In this document: positions 46,899 to 63,964 of the stretch, in pieces
Layout: each line of letters opens with the position of its first letter
How positions within the stretch are numbered: the stretch's first letter is position 1
Assembly: GCF_910592395.1 (NCBI RefSeq)
Contig: NC_088309.1
Location: 2,606,501-2,670,500, forward strand
DNA: 64,000 nucleotides
Origin: Lineus longissimus
Taxonomy: Eukaryota > Nemertea > Pilidiophora > Heteronemertea > Lineidae
Direction: 5' to 3'
Notes under the pieces: generated by a model
Database searches by the model: none
The model's input: the letters and a program-made list of their open reading frames with translations, nothing else
What the model was told of the DNA's origin: nothing
Made by a program: the position numbers and the translations under genes

Positions 46899-49800
46899 TC
46901 AAACATGAGCATTCGTGTTTTGCAATCCATATGCCTCCTCTTTCTTACCGTTCTTACCGGCAGAGCACGGCGGCTTCCGCCTTCGTCGCCGTAGCCTGCA
47001 TATAACTATTATCAAAATCACTCCTATTATGAAAAGTAAAACATTAACTCCAGCAAGTACCCAAGAAATTGTCATGTAAGTACTTGTACTATCATTATCG
47101 AAGCTGATATCTATCCACTGTAAATCAGTAATGTTTTCCGAGGCAAGCAATTCAGGGACAAGTCTGTTCCAAAGTGCCACCTCCCTGGCCCGGAGGTGTT
47201 GCTTGGTGACGAGTTTGTGTCTGGAGATATGAAAGTAGTCCGTGGTGGCTGGTTTGAATGGCTTCCAATCGTATTCGACAGGCACTGACTTGTTTATCGA
47301 CTGATGTGGGGTGGGGTCCCTAGAAATGAGAAAATGGAGAGCGTTACAGGTGAAATAACGTGCCTGTTTTGACTATCGGTTAAAAGCCAACAGGAGATGC
47401 GGACCTTTGTTGAAATACTGAATAACATTATGACATATAAACAGAAATTGATGTGTCGACGTCTCAATGGCGTCTTCAGAAGTCTGTGCGCTCATTTGAT
47501 TGGCTAAACACTGTTTTGTTCTGCTCTGGTTAGGTCTGGCCTAGGCCTAAATCTCCAACGATACTTACAAACATTTGGCAAAATTCGTCCACATGGTCAT
47601 CATCTGGCGACTGACCCTCCTGTCTTCATCTGAATAGTTTCCGTCGTGCCATACCGATATGAGATTCTCCTGTGTGAAGGGCACACCGAACAGGGGAGGT
47701 AATTCGGTCTCGTGGTAGCTGTAGTTGCCAATCCATCGCATTTCTTTGAGGTCAGGGTCGGGAATGTTCATTTTGACTGGATGGTCAAAGAAGTAGAACC
47801 GGGTCGGGATGCCCAGTCTATCCAACTCGCTCGCAAGTTTTATGCTCGGTGAGGTCATATGCATGTCGCCAGCGGCCTGGAATACAGAAACGCGGGATTA
47901 CCGCACGCGGAGGAAGATCAAAGTTGACTATTTCTCAATAAAAATTGGGCAGGGCCCGGAATGGAACGAACTATATCACAAAGATGTTAATATTCAATCG
48001 AATTTCCACCGTATTAGTCTCAAATGTCAGCAAAACACGGTGATGACACATTGGATTATGGAATCGCACATTCATTTCGCTCAAAACCTCGGCTGCCGCC
48101 CCGGTTTCGGCCTGCATTTTAGCTCCACCCTCGCGGTGTTTGAGGCGACAACCATGACCTCCACTTCAGGATCAATTCCTTAAACCTTCTTTTCCCTTCC
48201 AGTATTAAGGAGAAATATCTCACCTGAAAAGCGCGTAGGACGTTTTTTGTCTGATTGTATCGGTCACTCCAATCCTTATAAACGTAATTAATGACATCCA
48301 GAATCCTGGCGCTAAACTTGAGGCTATACAGGCTTATCATGAACTTGGCTAAATTACGATTTTCAACTGAAAATAATACATTAGCTAAAGGTTAATGCTG
48401 TAATGACATTTAAAAGTACCCAAGGTGTGTCCAAGGTATTCAACCATTCGACATACCCATCCCCGGTTGGTAGAGAGGGTGGTTTCCGAGAGGAGAACCT
48501 CAGCCATATTCGTAATACATACCCATGCTCCCGGACCAGTTGGTAGGAAGATGTTTGCTACAGTGGAGAACCTCAGGCATCAGTACTACATATCCATGCT
48601 TCCGGACTATTTGGTAGAGAGATGTTTCCTAGAGGAAAGGAGAACCTTGGCCATTCTTACTACATACCCATGCTCCCAGACCAGTTCGTAGGAAGATGTC
48701 TTGAAGAGGAGAACCTCAACCATTCGTATGCCGTGACGCCGATCATCACAGGAACTTTGTTGACGACTTTGCCTTCTTTTATCAAATCGATAACGCGGCC
48801 AGGTAAAGCGTCACCGTCAGGGTAATTTCCAAAGTAAGCCTGAAAAACCGACAGATTTATTCAGATTTTAGAGATGATTGTACATCATCTTGGCAAGTCA
48901 CCCAGCATCAGGGTTCTCACGACACTCGTGCAAACTTGTGCGGACTTAGTATCCTCAGCCAGAATGTGTATTTTCTAGCACATTGCAGTTTTGCCCGTGT
49001 ATCGTGTAATAAGACACGATAATGGACGTAGCGCTTCTCCAATGTTCTCAAAAACTATAATTCTACCTACCATGCCCATTTCGCACAACTCTAACGGGTC
49101 CGTGTCCTTCAGACACCTGATACGTTCTTCAACAGAATTGGTTTTGCAATGCACATCTGTTGCTAGCTGGTCAAAGAATTGTCGGACCTCATGTTTGGTC
49201 TTCATGGCCCAGTCCATGAGGACGGAGCCACTCTGGACGACAGCAGCATGGAATAAACCTGCGAGAGGTAAGTGAAATGTGTAACTATACAGACACTGGT
49301 GCGATTTGGTTTAGACTACGACACGCGATTGACGCCCGAATTTATTTCTGATATCTTATATGTTGTTGTGCATTTGACTTCATGCTGGCGATGGTGGGTA
49401 CTTCAAGATACTGCACAATTTGATTAACGACCATTGCATGTTTAACCCTTTGTTCATCTTGCTGATGCTCTTGAACGTAGAATGAAAAGTCAAGACTTTT
49501 GAACAAAAATGCTGTTTCTTCACACCAGATTTTATCGCTTTCATTACAGACTTTCTTTGGCATTTAGACGATAAAATACCAGTTTTTGGTTCTCAAATGG
49601 TTAAATAATTGTAAAACACCCTAAACCACTTTAAAACACCCTAATTGGATAAGTGGAAATTGCTGCAGGCTGGATCTGACTTGGATGACACTCCCAAGGA
49701 CGTCTCCATCTCTTCACCGCCATCTTTGCAGTGCCACGTGACTGCTTCCCGAATGCAACAATCCATTTATTGGTCTGATCAGGGGATCAGTCACTAACTG

Positions 49801-52800
49801 CATTGGGACGTGTTTATTTACTTAGGCTACGCGATGGAGATTTCCTGTGTCTCGTGGACAACATTTCATTATCGTCATTTGCCTTCGATTGCATCCTTCA
49901 TTTGTTGTCGTTTGGGTTATTTAGTGGCAAGTAACATTGTGACTATTCATAAGGACGACTGCTATAAAGCTGAGTAAGACAGAATATCCATGCTCCATAA
50001 CAGATTGTGGATCAAGAAAACTTTCAGCAAATGAGCCGATTTCTAAACTCTTCACGTTGACCTTAGAAATAAATGGGTTCCCCACCGACGAAATCTATCA
50101 ACGACCCAATGGAATGCAGAAGATAAGAAGTCCAACCTGTTTCTATTCAGTATTCATGGCATCATAATCCAAACAATATATCAGACAGGAGTTCTCCTTG
50201 GTTCAGCAGCGTGAGATGAAATCACTGTCATACTGTTTGACAATCAAATCATTTTTCCGACAAACCGCAGGATGTTTATCGTCATCAACTTGTCAAAACG
50301 ACAACAGCTACTTCCGAAAGCCTTCATTTACTCCCCAGCGACATCCCTAGTTCAACTATGATAGATTAGCACTGGCCAGCGGGCGGTTTTCAGAACACCA
50401 GATGCAGTGTTGACGGAAATGCCGTGTCTGCCGTCTAACCCTTGAAATTCATGAGATTCAAAATCAGAAATTGTCATAGCTATGCTAGGAATGGAATGCA
50501 ACTTGAAGTTTTGATTTGCTACTCAATATTTAAGGAATTTCACACATTCCAACTAGATCTGTTGGAGTTCAAGGCAGTGGTTCAAAATTCACTATCACTG
50601 CCTGTGTAGAGACAAGTCTTATCTTTTTCAAGTTTTGTCGACGCACGTGGCAAATGCATTTTTGATTCCTCGCTGCATTGACACAACGTTATTGAGGATG
50701 TGCATTTGTGACTTTCACCATGAAGTGCCCGCGTAAAGGAAAGCTAAAGGCTTGTCTTGACTAACATTCATAGTGTACCTTTGGAAAGTGGCGATAGCAT
50801 ATGAAATCCTACATTCCACCCTCCCGCACTGTTACCAAACAACGTGACTCTGTCCGGCTCGCCCCTGAATCGAGCAATGTGTATCTGTACCCATCTGAGC
50901 GCCAACAGTTGGTCGTAGAAGGCACGGTTTCCTGGGAAGCGCTCGTCACCCGTCGTCAAATACCCTACAGAAAAAAACAATGATCAAGACTTACAACTTA
51001 CAAATACATCTAGGCCGCGCTTTACGAGTTTGATAACAGATCCGGAGTCATTAAGGGTCACAATATGTGATAACCTCAGTTTTATTAAAGTGAGGTTAGA
51101 GTATTTGAAATGCAGTGTTTCCCAAGTCGAGGTCTGTGGTAATCACGTGTAACAAAATCCTGGACGACAGTGCGGACACCTCGCCCATGGGATACTGACT
51201 GACTTATAGTTTTAAGACTGGGGGATTTTCACGTTGAATTATTCGGCAACCACTGCCACAGCCTTGTCGATTGATTATCTTTAACGATGTTGGTGAACGA
51301 CGTAATGACTAGTTCCGATCCAATTTGAGTTAGATTTCTATTGCCAGCAGCAGTTCTACGTGCAGCTTCCTGTGACTGATTGATAGCGCGGGCTTTTCGC
51401 CACGCCCTCTCCCAGGGCATTAAAAGGATGTCGGTACTTTTAGAAAGGAGCATCATGAACATGGGAGGAATTTAAATGCTTTGTAGTTGTTGATATATAA
51501 CAAAGAATATACACCAGTTAAACGGAAATGAGGACAAACGAAGGAGAGTCATGCACAAATAGAAATGTTCAGTTCATCCGTCACTGATTCTCGATTGGCC
51601 GCCACCAGTGATTTCGAGATCGGACAGCGCGGTCGGAAAACAAACATTCTCCAATAAGGCTCCTCGCGAAATACATTGCTTGCTTCAGAAGATGAGGGTA
51701 ACTGTAATTGAATCTGAATAGACTCAGAGTAGCTGCAATTTGTAAAACCAGAGATAGCGATCTCAATACAAAGCAATTTCTACGTTCTTACCTATTGGTC
51801 CCAACCGGAAGTTCATCGTTACCACTACAACGCCGAATTGGGCTAGTACATGACCATCGAAGTAGTTTCCGGAGCCGACCATATTTGATCCGCCGTGGAT
51901 GTAGACCATCACGGGATAGGTGGTATTGGGGGAAGTCACCTAGAAATAAGACGAGAACGACACACTTATTTATTACGCTCTTAAAAGGAAAGTTTTTGAG
52001 CTTGTGATAACGTTCAAACGTTTTACGTAAATACAATGTATGAATTACGATTTGAAGCGCATCCATATACGCATTTGCTACCCTTCTTGATTTATCTGAC
52101 GGAACTATAACCGAATTTGGATATTGGTTATCAAATCCATCATTGTGGGCAAAACTACAGAATCGGAATAGGATTTAGAATGTAGGCTCAAATCCATTTA
52201 ACGCCAAGGACACTTCTAATTCTCTTTAATGAGATACGGCGATCAACACTTCTGCAGCGAAACTTGAGACGGATAGGATTTTATCAATACAGCCACTTGA
52301 TTTGTGAGGTACAAAATGACATTTACCTCATATGGAGAGAATATGTTGAGGTAAAGGCAGTCATCACCCATGTCCATCTTATAGGGTAGTTTGACTATGG
52401 AGTAGAAGGATGACTGGTACTGCCAGCAGATAGCTGACCGCTTGGTGGCGCGCAGGGTGCCACGCCATGGTCGTACTGGGAGAGGATTCTGAAGAAGATA
52501 ACAACGAGAGTTCTATCACAAAATTTAAGGAGTTGTCGGCACGAAACATGCCAAAACTCTCATTGGTCTCTCCTGGCCACCTAAATCCCACACCCAAGTT
52601 GTCCCTTTAAATCAAAGTGAGCTATATAAATACGATAAAATAAGTATGCAGACTTGACTCCAAGAGAATCCACTCGAACTTTAGTACAAATCCGCCATTG
52701 CTGACATCATTGGCGCCAAAAACTTTATCTTTATTAAAAACAAATACATGTATAATTTATTGCCGACATTGGCCCTCCATCGGCATCGACATAGCATGCC

Positions 52801-55800
52801 TATTAGATGCGTAGAAAATCTCAACACCAACATGGAAGCCTTGGTGGTTCAAAGGTAAGCACGTTGGACCTTAGATCTGGTCTTGGGTGAACCCGGGTTC
52901 GATTCCCCTTGAATCCACAGCATTTTTCTATTCATTTTCTATTCATTTTCGTGTTATTTATTCATTTAAGAACACATACACATTGTATTATTATCATTAG
53001 CATTATCATTATTATCATATGGTGTAGCCTACCTACCTCATATCTTAATTTGCCAACAGGAGGCTCTGCAAATGGAATTCCAAAGAATCTGTCCACAGTC
53101 GTTGTAGTTTTATCTAAAAAGGTACAGAGGTAGCAGATAACGCATTATAGGCCTATGGTACATGTCGCCGAAAAGATATGTGTAACATATTTAAAGTAGT
53201 AAGCAATGTTTGTCAAATGAGCAAGAAGAAGGAAAATGTATGGTAAAGACGAGACCGAGCTCGTAATCACATTCTGAAGATCACCAGACCTGAAGAGAAA
53301 GCAGATACTGCAACAACCATACCATGACATGCTGCCACAACCAGACCTGATAATACAGCATATGCTGTCACAACCAGACCTGATAGACAGGAGATGCTGC
53401 CACACCCAGACCTGATCAGATTGCAGATGCTGCCACAACCAGACCTGATGAGATTGCAGATACTGCCACAACCAGACCTGGCGAGATAACAAATGCTGTT
53501 ACACCCAGAACCAAGGGCAGCACGAGCAGATCCACACCTGATAATCCATCTCAAAGCAGACCACCTTGACCATCCTTACCCACGATATATAAGTCTATAC
53601 CAAATGTATGGTTGTAAATCAGTATTCCAACTTTAGTGTAGGCATAATATATCAAAGGTTAAAGAATTGGCCGGGTCTATTTGGCAAGCCGCTCGCCGAA
53701 CAGGCATCTTTTTTTGTCCTGTTTGGAGAGCCGCTTGCCAAACAGCACTAAAAAGCCACCCTGTTCGGCCAGCCGGGCTTGCCAAACAGGTAAAAAATCT
53801 ACCCTGTTTGGCGAGCTGGAGACTTCACTTTAAATATTAATGAGTTCGGCTCTCCATTCAGGACAAGAAAAAGTCGCTGTTTGGTAAGCCGGGCTTGCCA
53901 AGTAGTCACTTCCTAAAGAATTATCAGCTTGATGATAACACATGCAGTCATTCAATCTTTCATTTGAGACCTCCTTCACCTTTAGAACTGCATCAGAACT
54001 GTAACCGCTTCCCCATTGTTTATTTTCAATGCCTAATAACATGGCATTATTACCATTTACAAGATGAACATGAATTTACAGGTGCCTGACTTCTTACAAA
54101 TATTTAGAGGATCGTGTTATCGAAAGCAATAGGAGCTTACCATTGCCAAACTACCAGAGGTTACTGTCAGTCGTAACTCCTCTCAACGAAAGCGGAACAA
54201 TAACAAACTACATATCTACACAAAACCAAGGTTTATTTCTGGCCTTGTAACAAGATAAAATTACTGTATGCATCCCTTTAATACTATGGCACTATACACG
54301 AATGTCGAGTATTGATACTTCCGTGCTACATGCAGATCGCTATCCGCCCTCCTCGAGCATGTCGAGTGGACAGAGTCCTAGAACAATTTATACATTCTCC
54401 ACCACCTCAATCACGCTGGATATCATGAACAGCAATTTTTGCTACACTGTAACCACGGAAATGTGCAGTGCGTTGGTTCTCGGTCTTCTACGGCATCCTC
54501 CGCAATTAAGGCGATGATCTTCGATTTGTCATACGATAAAACCCTCTAATTGGTAACGCATTACATGGAATTGATATCACTACTCCCTTAACGGAACCGG
54601 AGAAGGACCATTTATATACAGTTACCTGTCAAACACTAAATGATTGGTGTCTTCCGAGAGGAGTCTCATTTGCAGTAAATGAAGGCTAGTGACAGACAAT
54701 CACTGAATACTGGAGAAACTTGAATTAATCATCTCACTTCGTTCTTCACTAATCAAAAACAACGAAGTTACAACCACGTTTCATTTTCCGTTTTGTCAAC
54801 GCACGCGTCGAAAGCTTTGTTTGGGTGCAGTGCATGCAGCGGAAGACGACAGAGCTTTCTTCGCGTGCTTTCTTCGCGTGCGTTGATACACCGTCTATAC
54901 TCTTCACAAGGCTCCGAGATAACACAGGTGGACTTAGGAAAGATGGGATGCGCTTGATATTGTTATCTTCACATTCAACGCGACCCGAATTGCACGAAGT
55001 ATAGCTCATCGTCACTATATCGTCGGGACGAGACTGAAACTGGTCACTAAAGTCTTGAATTTGGACACAAAATGTAAGCGTCTGATGCGAAAGAACCAGA
55101 AACCATTCAAAAATATTTTCTTTCGGGGTCATCGCTCCAACGTGATCGAATATTTTCCTTGGTTCTATGAGTCAGAAATATATATATATCTATACATCAA
55201 ATCTATACAAAAGTGATCATATCGAGACTAAATGATACCGATTTGAGTATCATTTCATCAGGTTCAATTAGCCAGGGAATTCAATACCGAGCGCATGTTG
55301 ACAGTATTGCTTTAACTGTCCATTCGAAGAACCAGCGAGAACGCATCCAATAAGACTCCCAAATAAGCATCATCATTCAAAATTACTTGGATGTTACTGA
55401 GTCTGGGTTGAAAACTAGCATTATAGAATATAAATGCTCTCAATTTGTCTTGAAATTAATGATCAAAACAAGTTGTTCAAATCAGCCTCGACGGAAATGA
55501 GAGGTAAATTTAACCACTTGCAGTTTTCACTCAGTGATAGAATGGACCCGCCTCGTCTGGTGACTCAGCGCAGTTGCTCAGTGACGTACTTGATAAAACC
55601 TGTAAGCACCGTATTTCACCATGGTATTTCACGTTTGCGTGAGACGACACCACCATTTGAAGCATCTTTTTTTGGCTGTGAGTATTTTCTTTGGACTTGC
55701 CCATCAACTGGTAGATGAAGAAATACAATGTGCTATCTTGTTTCTCCATAAACACATTTTCACTTAACAGGTTTTGAAACGAATACGATATTGGCCGGAA

Positions 55801-57271
55801 GCCTAGTATCCAACTGGGTTACAGCATAGAAAGATTCAATTGCTACTCGAATTGCAATCTTAGTGCCAATCAAGTTTTAGAAATAATTTGCCCAATTTTC
55901 CAATTAAAGTGTTCGAGTTGATGTGAGGATACAAAAAGAGGCTAATGAGGGAACAATTGAAAGGGCAATTACGGGGATCTGCGCAATCCCTAGATATCGT
56001 GCCCAAGTATGTCACACCAAAAAGCAACTTTAGAAGGTACTTTAACTGGCGTTTCTAGTAACCAGCGTAGGAGGAGATGACAACCAGCTCACCAACATCA
56101 ACCGCCATCCTCAGATTCCGAGCTTTTCACCCTTACAAATATCGAGAGGCGGAGTATCTAAGGACGCAACATCGCCAGAGTTGCGAGTTCTCGGCTTATG
56201 TTATAGGCCTTCGGGTACCAGTTACTTCATGACAGGTTGTTTATATACTTCTCCCCAAACCTAAACAAACGCATTCATCAGTGGATGGCGCTAAACTATA
56301 GATGATTGACAAGAATGTACTACGTATATGAGTGCATAACTGAAACAGAAGGAATAATGAACGTTATTTGTAACATCAAGAATAAATCAAAACGACATAC
56401 ATTAATGTATAGATTTAGTTTTGAGCAACAAAAGCACTGATTTATCTACTTATTCAGGACAGCTTCATCAATATAAACCTATATCAACGGGTGTTTAAAT
56501 CATCTGGAAATACCAACCAGCAAATCCTCGTGAAGTGCCATAGAACAGGAAATATTCGCGGTACCTGTGCTTTCACTTTATTTGCTGTCGTCAGCTAGCC
56601 GCTTTGGTAACCATAGCGGACAGTGATTTGCCGACACTGTCCGAATCCCCACACTGATAAACTGTAGCATGAATTGATACATAATCTTGGGCCTCAATCT
56701 TTCTCTTTAAAAGTCCTGCGGCCAGATATCCCAGCAGCTTTCCACGCAGATACCCTGCAGGGATTCAGCCGACCAACGCTGCGTTGTATAGGCCGACGGA
56801 ACAGCTGTTTATAATTTCGTAACAGGAACATACTGTTAACGAAAAGCCAAAGAGTGATGAGAGCTAAATGTTGTAAACATGCACCAGAGGGATTTTTTCA
56901 GCACAATCTAGAGCAATGATCGCTGTGCTTTGGCACTTGTATTACGCACATACTCCAGGAGAGATTGTCGATTTCCTTGAAATTGAAAAACATTTTAGTT
57001 TTTACTCAACGGTACAGTCGTATTTCGCTCATGACGAACTCTTTCACAGCCTCATTCGACTTTTCCAAGGTACCCAAAATGCAAACACACAAAATACAGT
57101 TGGACGGTATCACACCCATCAGGTTAACTTACCTAAGCCATAGTCATCCCTTCTCCTGAATCCTTCGATCTTTCCAAGTGTCGTCTGCACAGTGACCGCC
57201 TCTCCGAGAACCCGCGTCAAACTCGACCATAATACGAACCCAACAATGACCAGCAGATCCTGTGCCTCCAT
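46899..57271 (-). CDS. Type I transmembrane carboxylesterase/cholinesterase-like protein, complete
   Basis: Alpha/beta-hydrolase of the COesterase family, predicted to face outside the cell on one membrane span. Exons on -: 57271-57133, 53113-53037, 52488-52327, 51939-51792, 50964-50779, 49258-49071, 48839-48668, 48366-48224, 47876-47569, 47319-46899 (TGA), 647 residues. Signal peptide about 1-25. Family motifs in order: [23 protein letters not shown], oxyanion-hole HGG at 141-143, nucleophile Ser221 in FGNSAGG, Glu339 in GVTAYE, His460 in [11 protein letters not shown]: the triad is complete, so unlike neuroligins it may be active. A hydrophobic span at about 593-615 is followed by RLRRRRRK and a short cytoplasmic tail. 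The end of exon 7 (48668, before gtatgt) was chosen because it alone keeps phase with exon 8; the region is a tandem duplication. Substrate unknown: choline esters are not implied. Confidence 0.88.
48090..48178. repeat. Dispersed repeat, copy 2
   Basis: The partner of 36487-36600, located in the intron between esterase exons 8 and 9: CCTCGGCTGCCGCC, TTTTAGCTCCA, CGCGGTGTTTGAGGCGACAA, ACCTCCACTTCAGGATCAA. Differences are scattered, so it is old. Confidence 0.5.
48440..48735. repeat. Tandem repeat (unit about 66-74 bp) overlapping an esterase splice donor
   Basis: Four full copies and a partial one of a unit with ACATACCCATGCTCCCGGAC, TTGGTAG-GAGATGT and AGGAGAACCTC-CCATTC. Anchors at 48451, 48517, 48588, 48662. 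The last partial copy (from about 48721) lies in esterase exon 7, so the repeat grew from the exon-intron border. On the minus strand the ACATAC motif becomes a GTATGT donor, present in three of the four copies. Confidence 0.8.
52844..52919 (+). repeat. tRNA-derived fragment or SINE head
   Basis: A-box TGGTTCAAAGG (52845-52855) and a perfect B-box GGTTCGATTCC are correctly spaced. GTGG and CCAC at the ends can pair like an acceptor stem. The T stem has only three good pairs and the anticodon loop has eight bases, so it is not a working tRNA. No internal-promoter body or tail follows clearly; it lies opposite to the esterase transcript in intron 2. Confidence 0.5.
53284..53513. repeat. 33-bp minisatellite
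   Basis: About seven copies of CCAGACCTGATGAGATTGCA followed by GATGCTGCCACAA. The 33-bp period keeps frames open on the minus strand, giving an 11-residue repeat that lies inside an intron and is not coding. The central copies are the most alike. Confidence 0.9.
53680..53905. repeat. Cluster of palindromic hairpin repeats
   Basis: Four short palindromes plus one half copy, each built on CTGTTTGGCAAGCC facing GGCTTGCCAAACAG: about 53680-53703, 53719-53745, 53760-53790, a half at 53803-53819, and 53877-53904. Starts are 39-43 bp apart except the last (74). Spacers are AT-rich. Stems have a few mismatches. Confidence 0.75.
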
Positions 57272-60200
57272 TCCCGCGGCGACAGAACTTCACAACATCT
57301 AAGTACGCATCCTTACAACTTGAAATCAACATAAAAATGCTTCCGTCGATAAAACAACAGAGTCGATCTCAAATATTCCCCGCGTACTAACATCTCCCAG
57401 AGCGCATGGCCCGTTTTTCAGCAAATGATTACAGACGACACTCAAATGACCTTGACCTTCGCGGTAAGAGTTATGCTGCACGTGCGCTCTTCAACAACAT
57501 GAGGTAAATTGACGTTCATTAGGAACGCTTCAGAATCCTTTTCATCCACAGGAGAGGCCCCTATACTTATGTCCATGATTTACTTAACCACTTCATCATA
57601 AACGCGAAGTACCTCAAGATGAGCAATGATATTGGCAAGAGCAAGGAGATAACAACAAAGCGATTGGTTCGTTTGTAGTGAAGACCCAATCACTCTAATC
57701 TCTTTACTGGGATTGCTACCCTTATCTTGGAACAGTTCTTTAACACATTCCTCCTATGGTACCCTTCTTTCTTACACAAACCCCCCAAAATGAATGATAA
57801 AATGAACATTTGCACTTTATTCCCTATTTTTTCGACAGTAGGCAGGATAACGTAAGTCCAGACCAATGCCGATATGCAAGTAACGTAACTTGACGAGTTG
57901 GTCATTGATTCTTCACAGGGTTACTCTAAGGTTCGATGTCCCACAACAATCAACTAACTATAAATGCCAAAGGCGCCATCAGGATGAAAACCTACCGAGT
58001 GTACATGCTCGTTCTCAGGGACTCAGTAATACGTTCTCCATACATCCGGCTATGGAATCAAATGAAGCCTTATATGAGACGCAAATCAAGTCGATCTAAT
58101 TTAGTTTCTACAGTGATCAGAAGGAAGAAGCATTTATACGATGAAAGGGCAGTGCATTTTTCTCGTCCCAAAAGAAAAAAAAATGAAAAATTTGTCCTTG
58201 CCCCCCACCCCCCGCTAAATACGGCCCTGTTGGAATAGCTCTGTCGTGCAAGCCGAGTCTCATACCGGTAACATAACATCATACTGTACATCTCCGCCAG
58301 CACTGGATGTTGCATGTTGTGGATGGACTGGTAAAGTGGTATATCTTTCAACTGTACTTTAAGAGATGGCGTTCATGTGAACTAACTTCACAAACTGGTT
58401 GCGGCAGTATTTTTATATTTAAAGTTGCAGTCCGGTATGACGAATCCTGTGACGAATATCGTGGCGACAATACATAAATGTACTCCTTCTTCGTGTTCGC
58501 CATATTTGAGTTTGGTTGCATTGCATCGTGGTATAATGTCCCAAGATACGTGATTTGATCAAGTGAAACATTCTTGGCAACATTATCACAATAAATACGA
58601 GATATTTTATCAACAAACTTGAGTCACTATTAATTTGGATGAAATGTGATGAGTTCACTAGTGGTTGTCTGTAGATCTGTGCATGTTATCTGCAGCATCA
58701 CATTTTATATCCAATCAAAGTGACGGAGCTCACACAGGTCGCGTCGATATCAAATCATTATAGATAAAACCTGTTAACTTAATTTTCTCAATGAAATTAA
58801 TCGGTTTCGGAGGTCCCATAATTATCCCATTATACTCAGGCGATCATTCTGGAACAAGTTTTGAATGTCTCAATTATCACACGAAGACTTGTTTAGATTT
58901 CAATGAGTATCGATCTCATTCGCACGCCACGTTTTGGAAACTTGGCCAATGCTTGAGTTGGAATGAAAAAAGGCATATTCAATGAAGATGGGTTGATCTG
59001 AAATATGTTTATTTCATTTCGTGAACTTTGGTGCATGACTAGGAATCTCTCTCCGAAAAAGTTTGGATTTTCCGTTTCTGTTATTTGTTTGTGCTTCTTC
59101 AAATCATGATTGACACCGAACAACCTGATCTGACCTTTCCTCAATAGGCAGATGATTGGTGTTTTCAGGACGAGTATGCTCTCAACATCCTGAAAGAGGA
59201 CTTCTGTCCTATTTCAATGATGACAATTACACAATGCTCAATATATTCCTAATGCACATATATACAGTTTTACATCCAACAGTTCAAGAGAAAGTGATCA
59301 ATTTTATTACGTCTGCACATATGCTTCACTAATATTTGACAAAGACTGATAAAGAGATAAATTAGTGCATAGGCCTATAGTTTGAGAGGATTCGGTATGA
59401 AATGAGAATGAAAAATGGTGTTCGAGAAGTGCTTATAGATTACCCGACCCGGTACTTAGGCCATGCTTCAGGATGACGAGGGTTGTGTTCGAGTGCATTC
59501 CTAGTAATTAACAATAGCCTATCGAGTTTCATACCCATCACTCAAGCTAATTGACCAAGTATTGCATTTGCAATTGAACTCAGGTAAACTACATGGAAAC
59601 AATGGACGGAAACAGAGGTAATGAGCTAACTATCGTATCAAGCAATGTCCGGAAGGTGTTGTTAGAGAGGAACCAACGACATTATCAAGCCTAAAAGCTT
59701 CCTAGGCCTCTGCAGTTCCAATGAAATTGAATAATTGCTTTGATTTAGTGGTCCTTTACTGGTAATGGACGCCTTCTTGAGAACGATTATGGATGAAATC
59801 CTAGTATAGGAGGATATTGGCTTGTCAACTGACTGGCCTGGACTGACGGCTGCGCCAGCGAAGGTTACACAACTTGAAAATAATCTGGCATCCGTCGATG
59901 CTATCCGATTCGTTAACAGGATATACTCACAGTCTTACCAGTTTCTGAGGAAAGAAACTCACCAGTTTTCGTGGGTGAACCATCAACACGACTCGGTTAG
60001 ATAGTTCACGGAGAGGATATCCTATCACTGGCCTAAGCTACGTTCCATGTTCAGATATAATCCCATCGGAGGCCAAGCTCTTTCGATGACCTCGCCACAG
60101 CCATCCAATCATGACAATCACAGTTGGACTTAGGGCAGCGGTTCAAGGCTCCGATGTCTTCGCTTTACCATCATTTTGAGAACAACTACTATTTGGAAAT

Positions 60201-60577
60201 AAATATATGTAGGATTTCCAAGAGTGCCAGGAATTTGTAACTGAAAAGTGCTTGAGGTGTTTCAGTTTGTGCTCGCGTTAGTTTTTTTAGAGGATGACCT
60301 GCTTGCCCAGAGTCTGTGCGGTTAATGTGTCAATACCTTTGAAATCGTAGCACGTCGTGACTAAAGGAGACTTTAGAGATGATAGGATTTGAATTCGCTT
60401 TACCTGAATGATGTTGGTATTGCCTTCAGGGACCTATGGGCAGAACAAGATAACAGACACCGCCAGTCAGTGAGCTTGTTACTGCCACCCGTCCTGGCAT
60501 CAAATTTGAAACATCGAGAACGATTGAATGAGATTTCGTTTTATCCAAAACATAGACTTACTCGATATTATCCAAAG
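57272..60577. other. Intergenic region between two divergent esterase genes
   Basis: 3.3 kb with no supported gene. It must carry the promoters of both esterases. An open frame at 57936-58238 (+) has no recognised motif; a low-complexity A-run then C-run lies at 58170-58213. No TATA box could be assigned. Confidence 0.5.

Positions 60578-63964
<3,387 letters not shown>

Larger units (their letters stand above)
53114..57132 (-). other. First intron of the transmembrane esterase
   Basis: Four kilobases between the signal-peptide exon and the [10 protein letters not shown] exon. Besides the 33-bp minisatellite and the palindromic cluster it holds a 127-codon open frame on - (55132-54749) with no recognised motif and no splice support, and ATATCGAGAGGCGGAGTAT near 56140, shared with the ARL15 3' UTR. 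Confidence 0.5.

Noticed and set aside
52844-52919. Functional tRNA gene
   Set aside because: A- and B-boxes are good, but the T stem is broken and the anticodon loop has eight bases.
53145-53554. Trp/Gln-rich repeat protein on -
   Set aside because: The 33-bp minisatellite inside an intron keeps the frame open; no start context, splice support or family similarity.
53680-53905. CRISPR-like array
   Set aside because: Only four to five imperfect palindromes, unequal spacers, animal intron context, no cas genes.
54749-55132. 127-codon open frame on - in the esterase intron
   Set aside because: No recognisable motif and no splice-supported continuation; kept only as a note in the intron entry.
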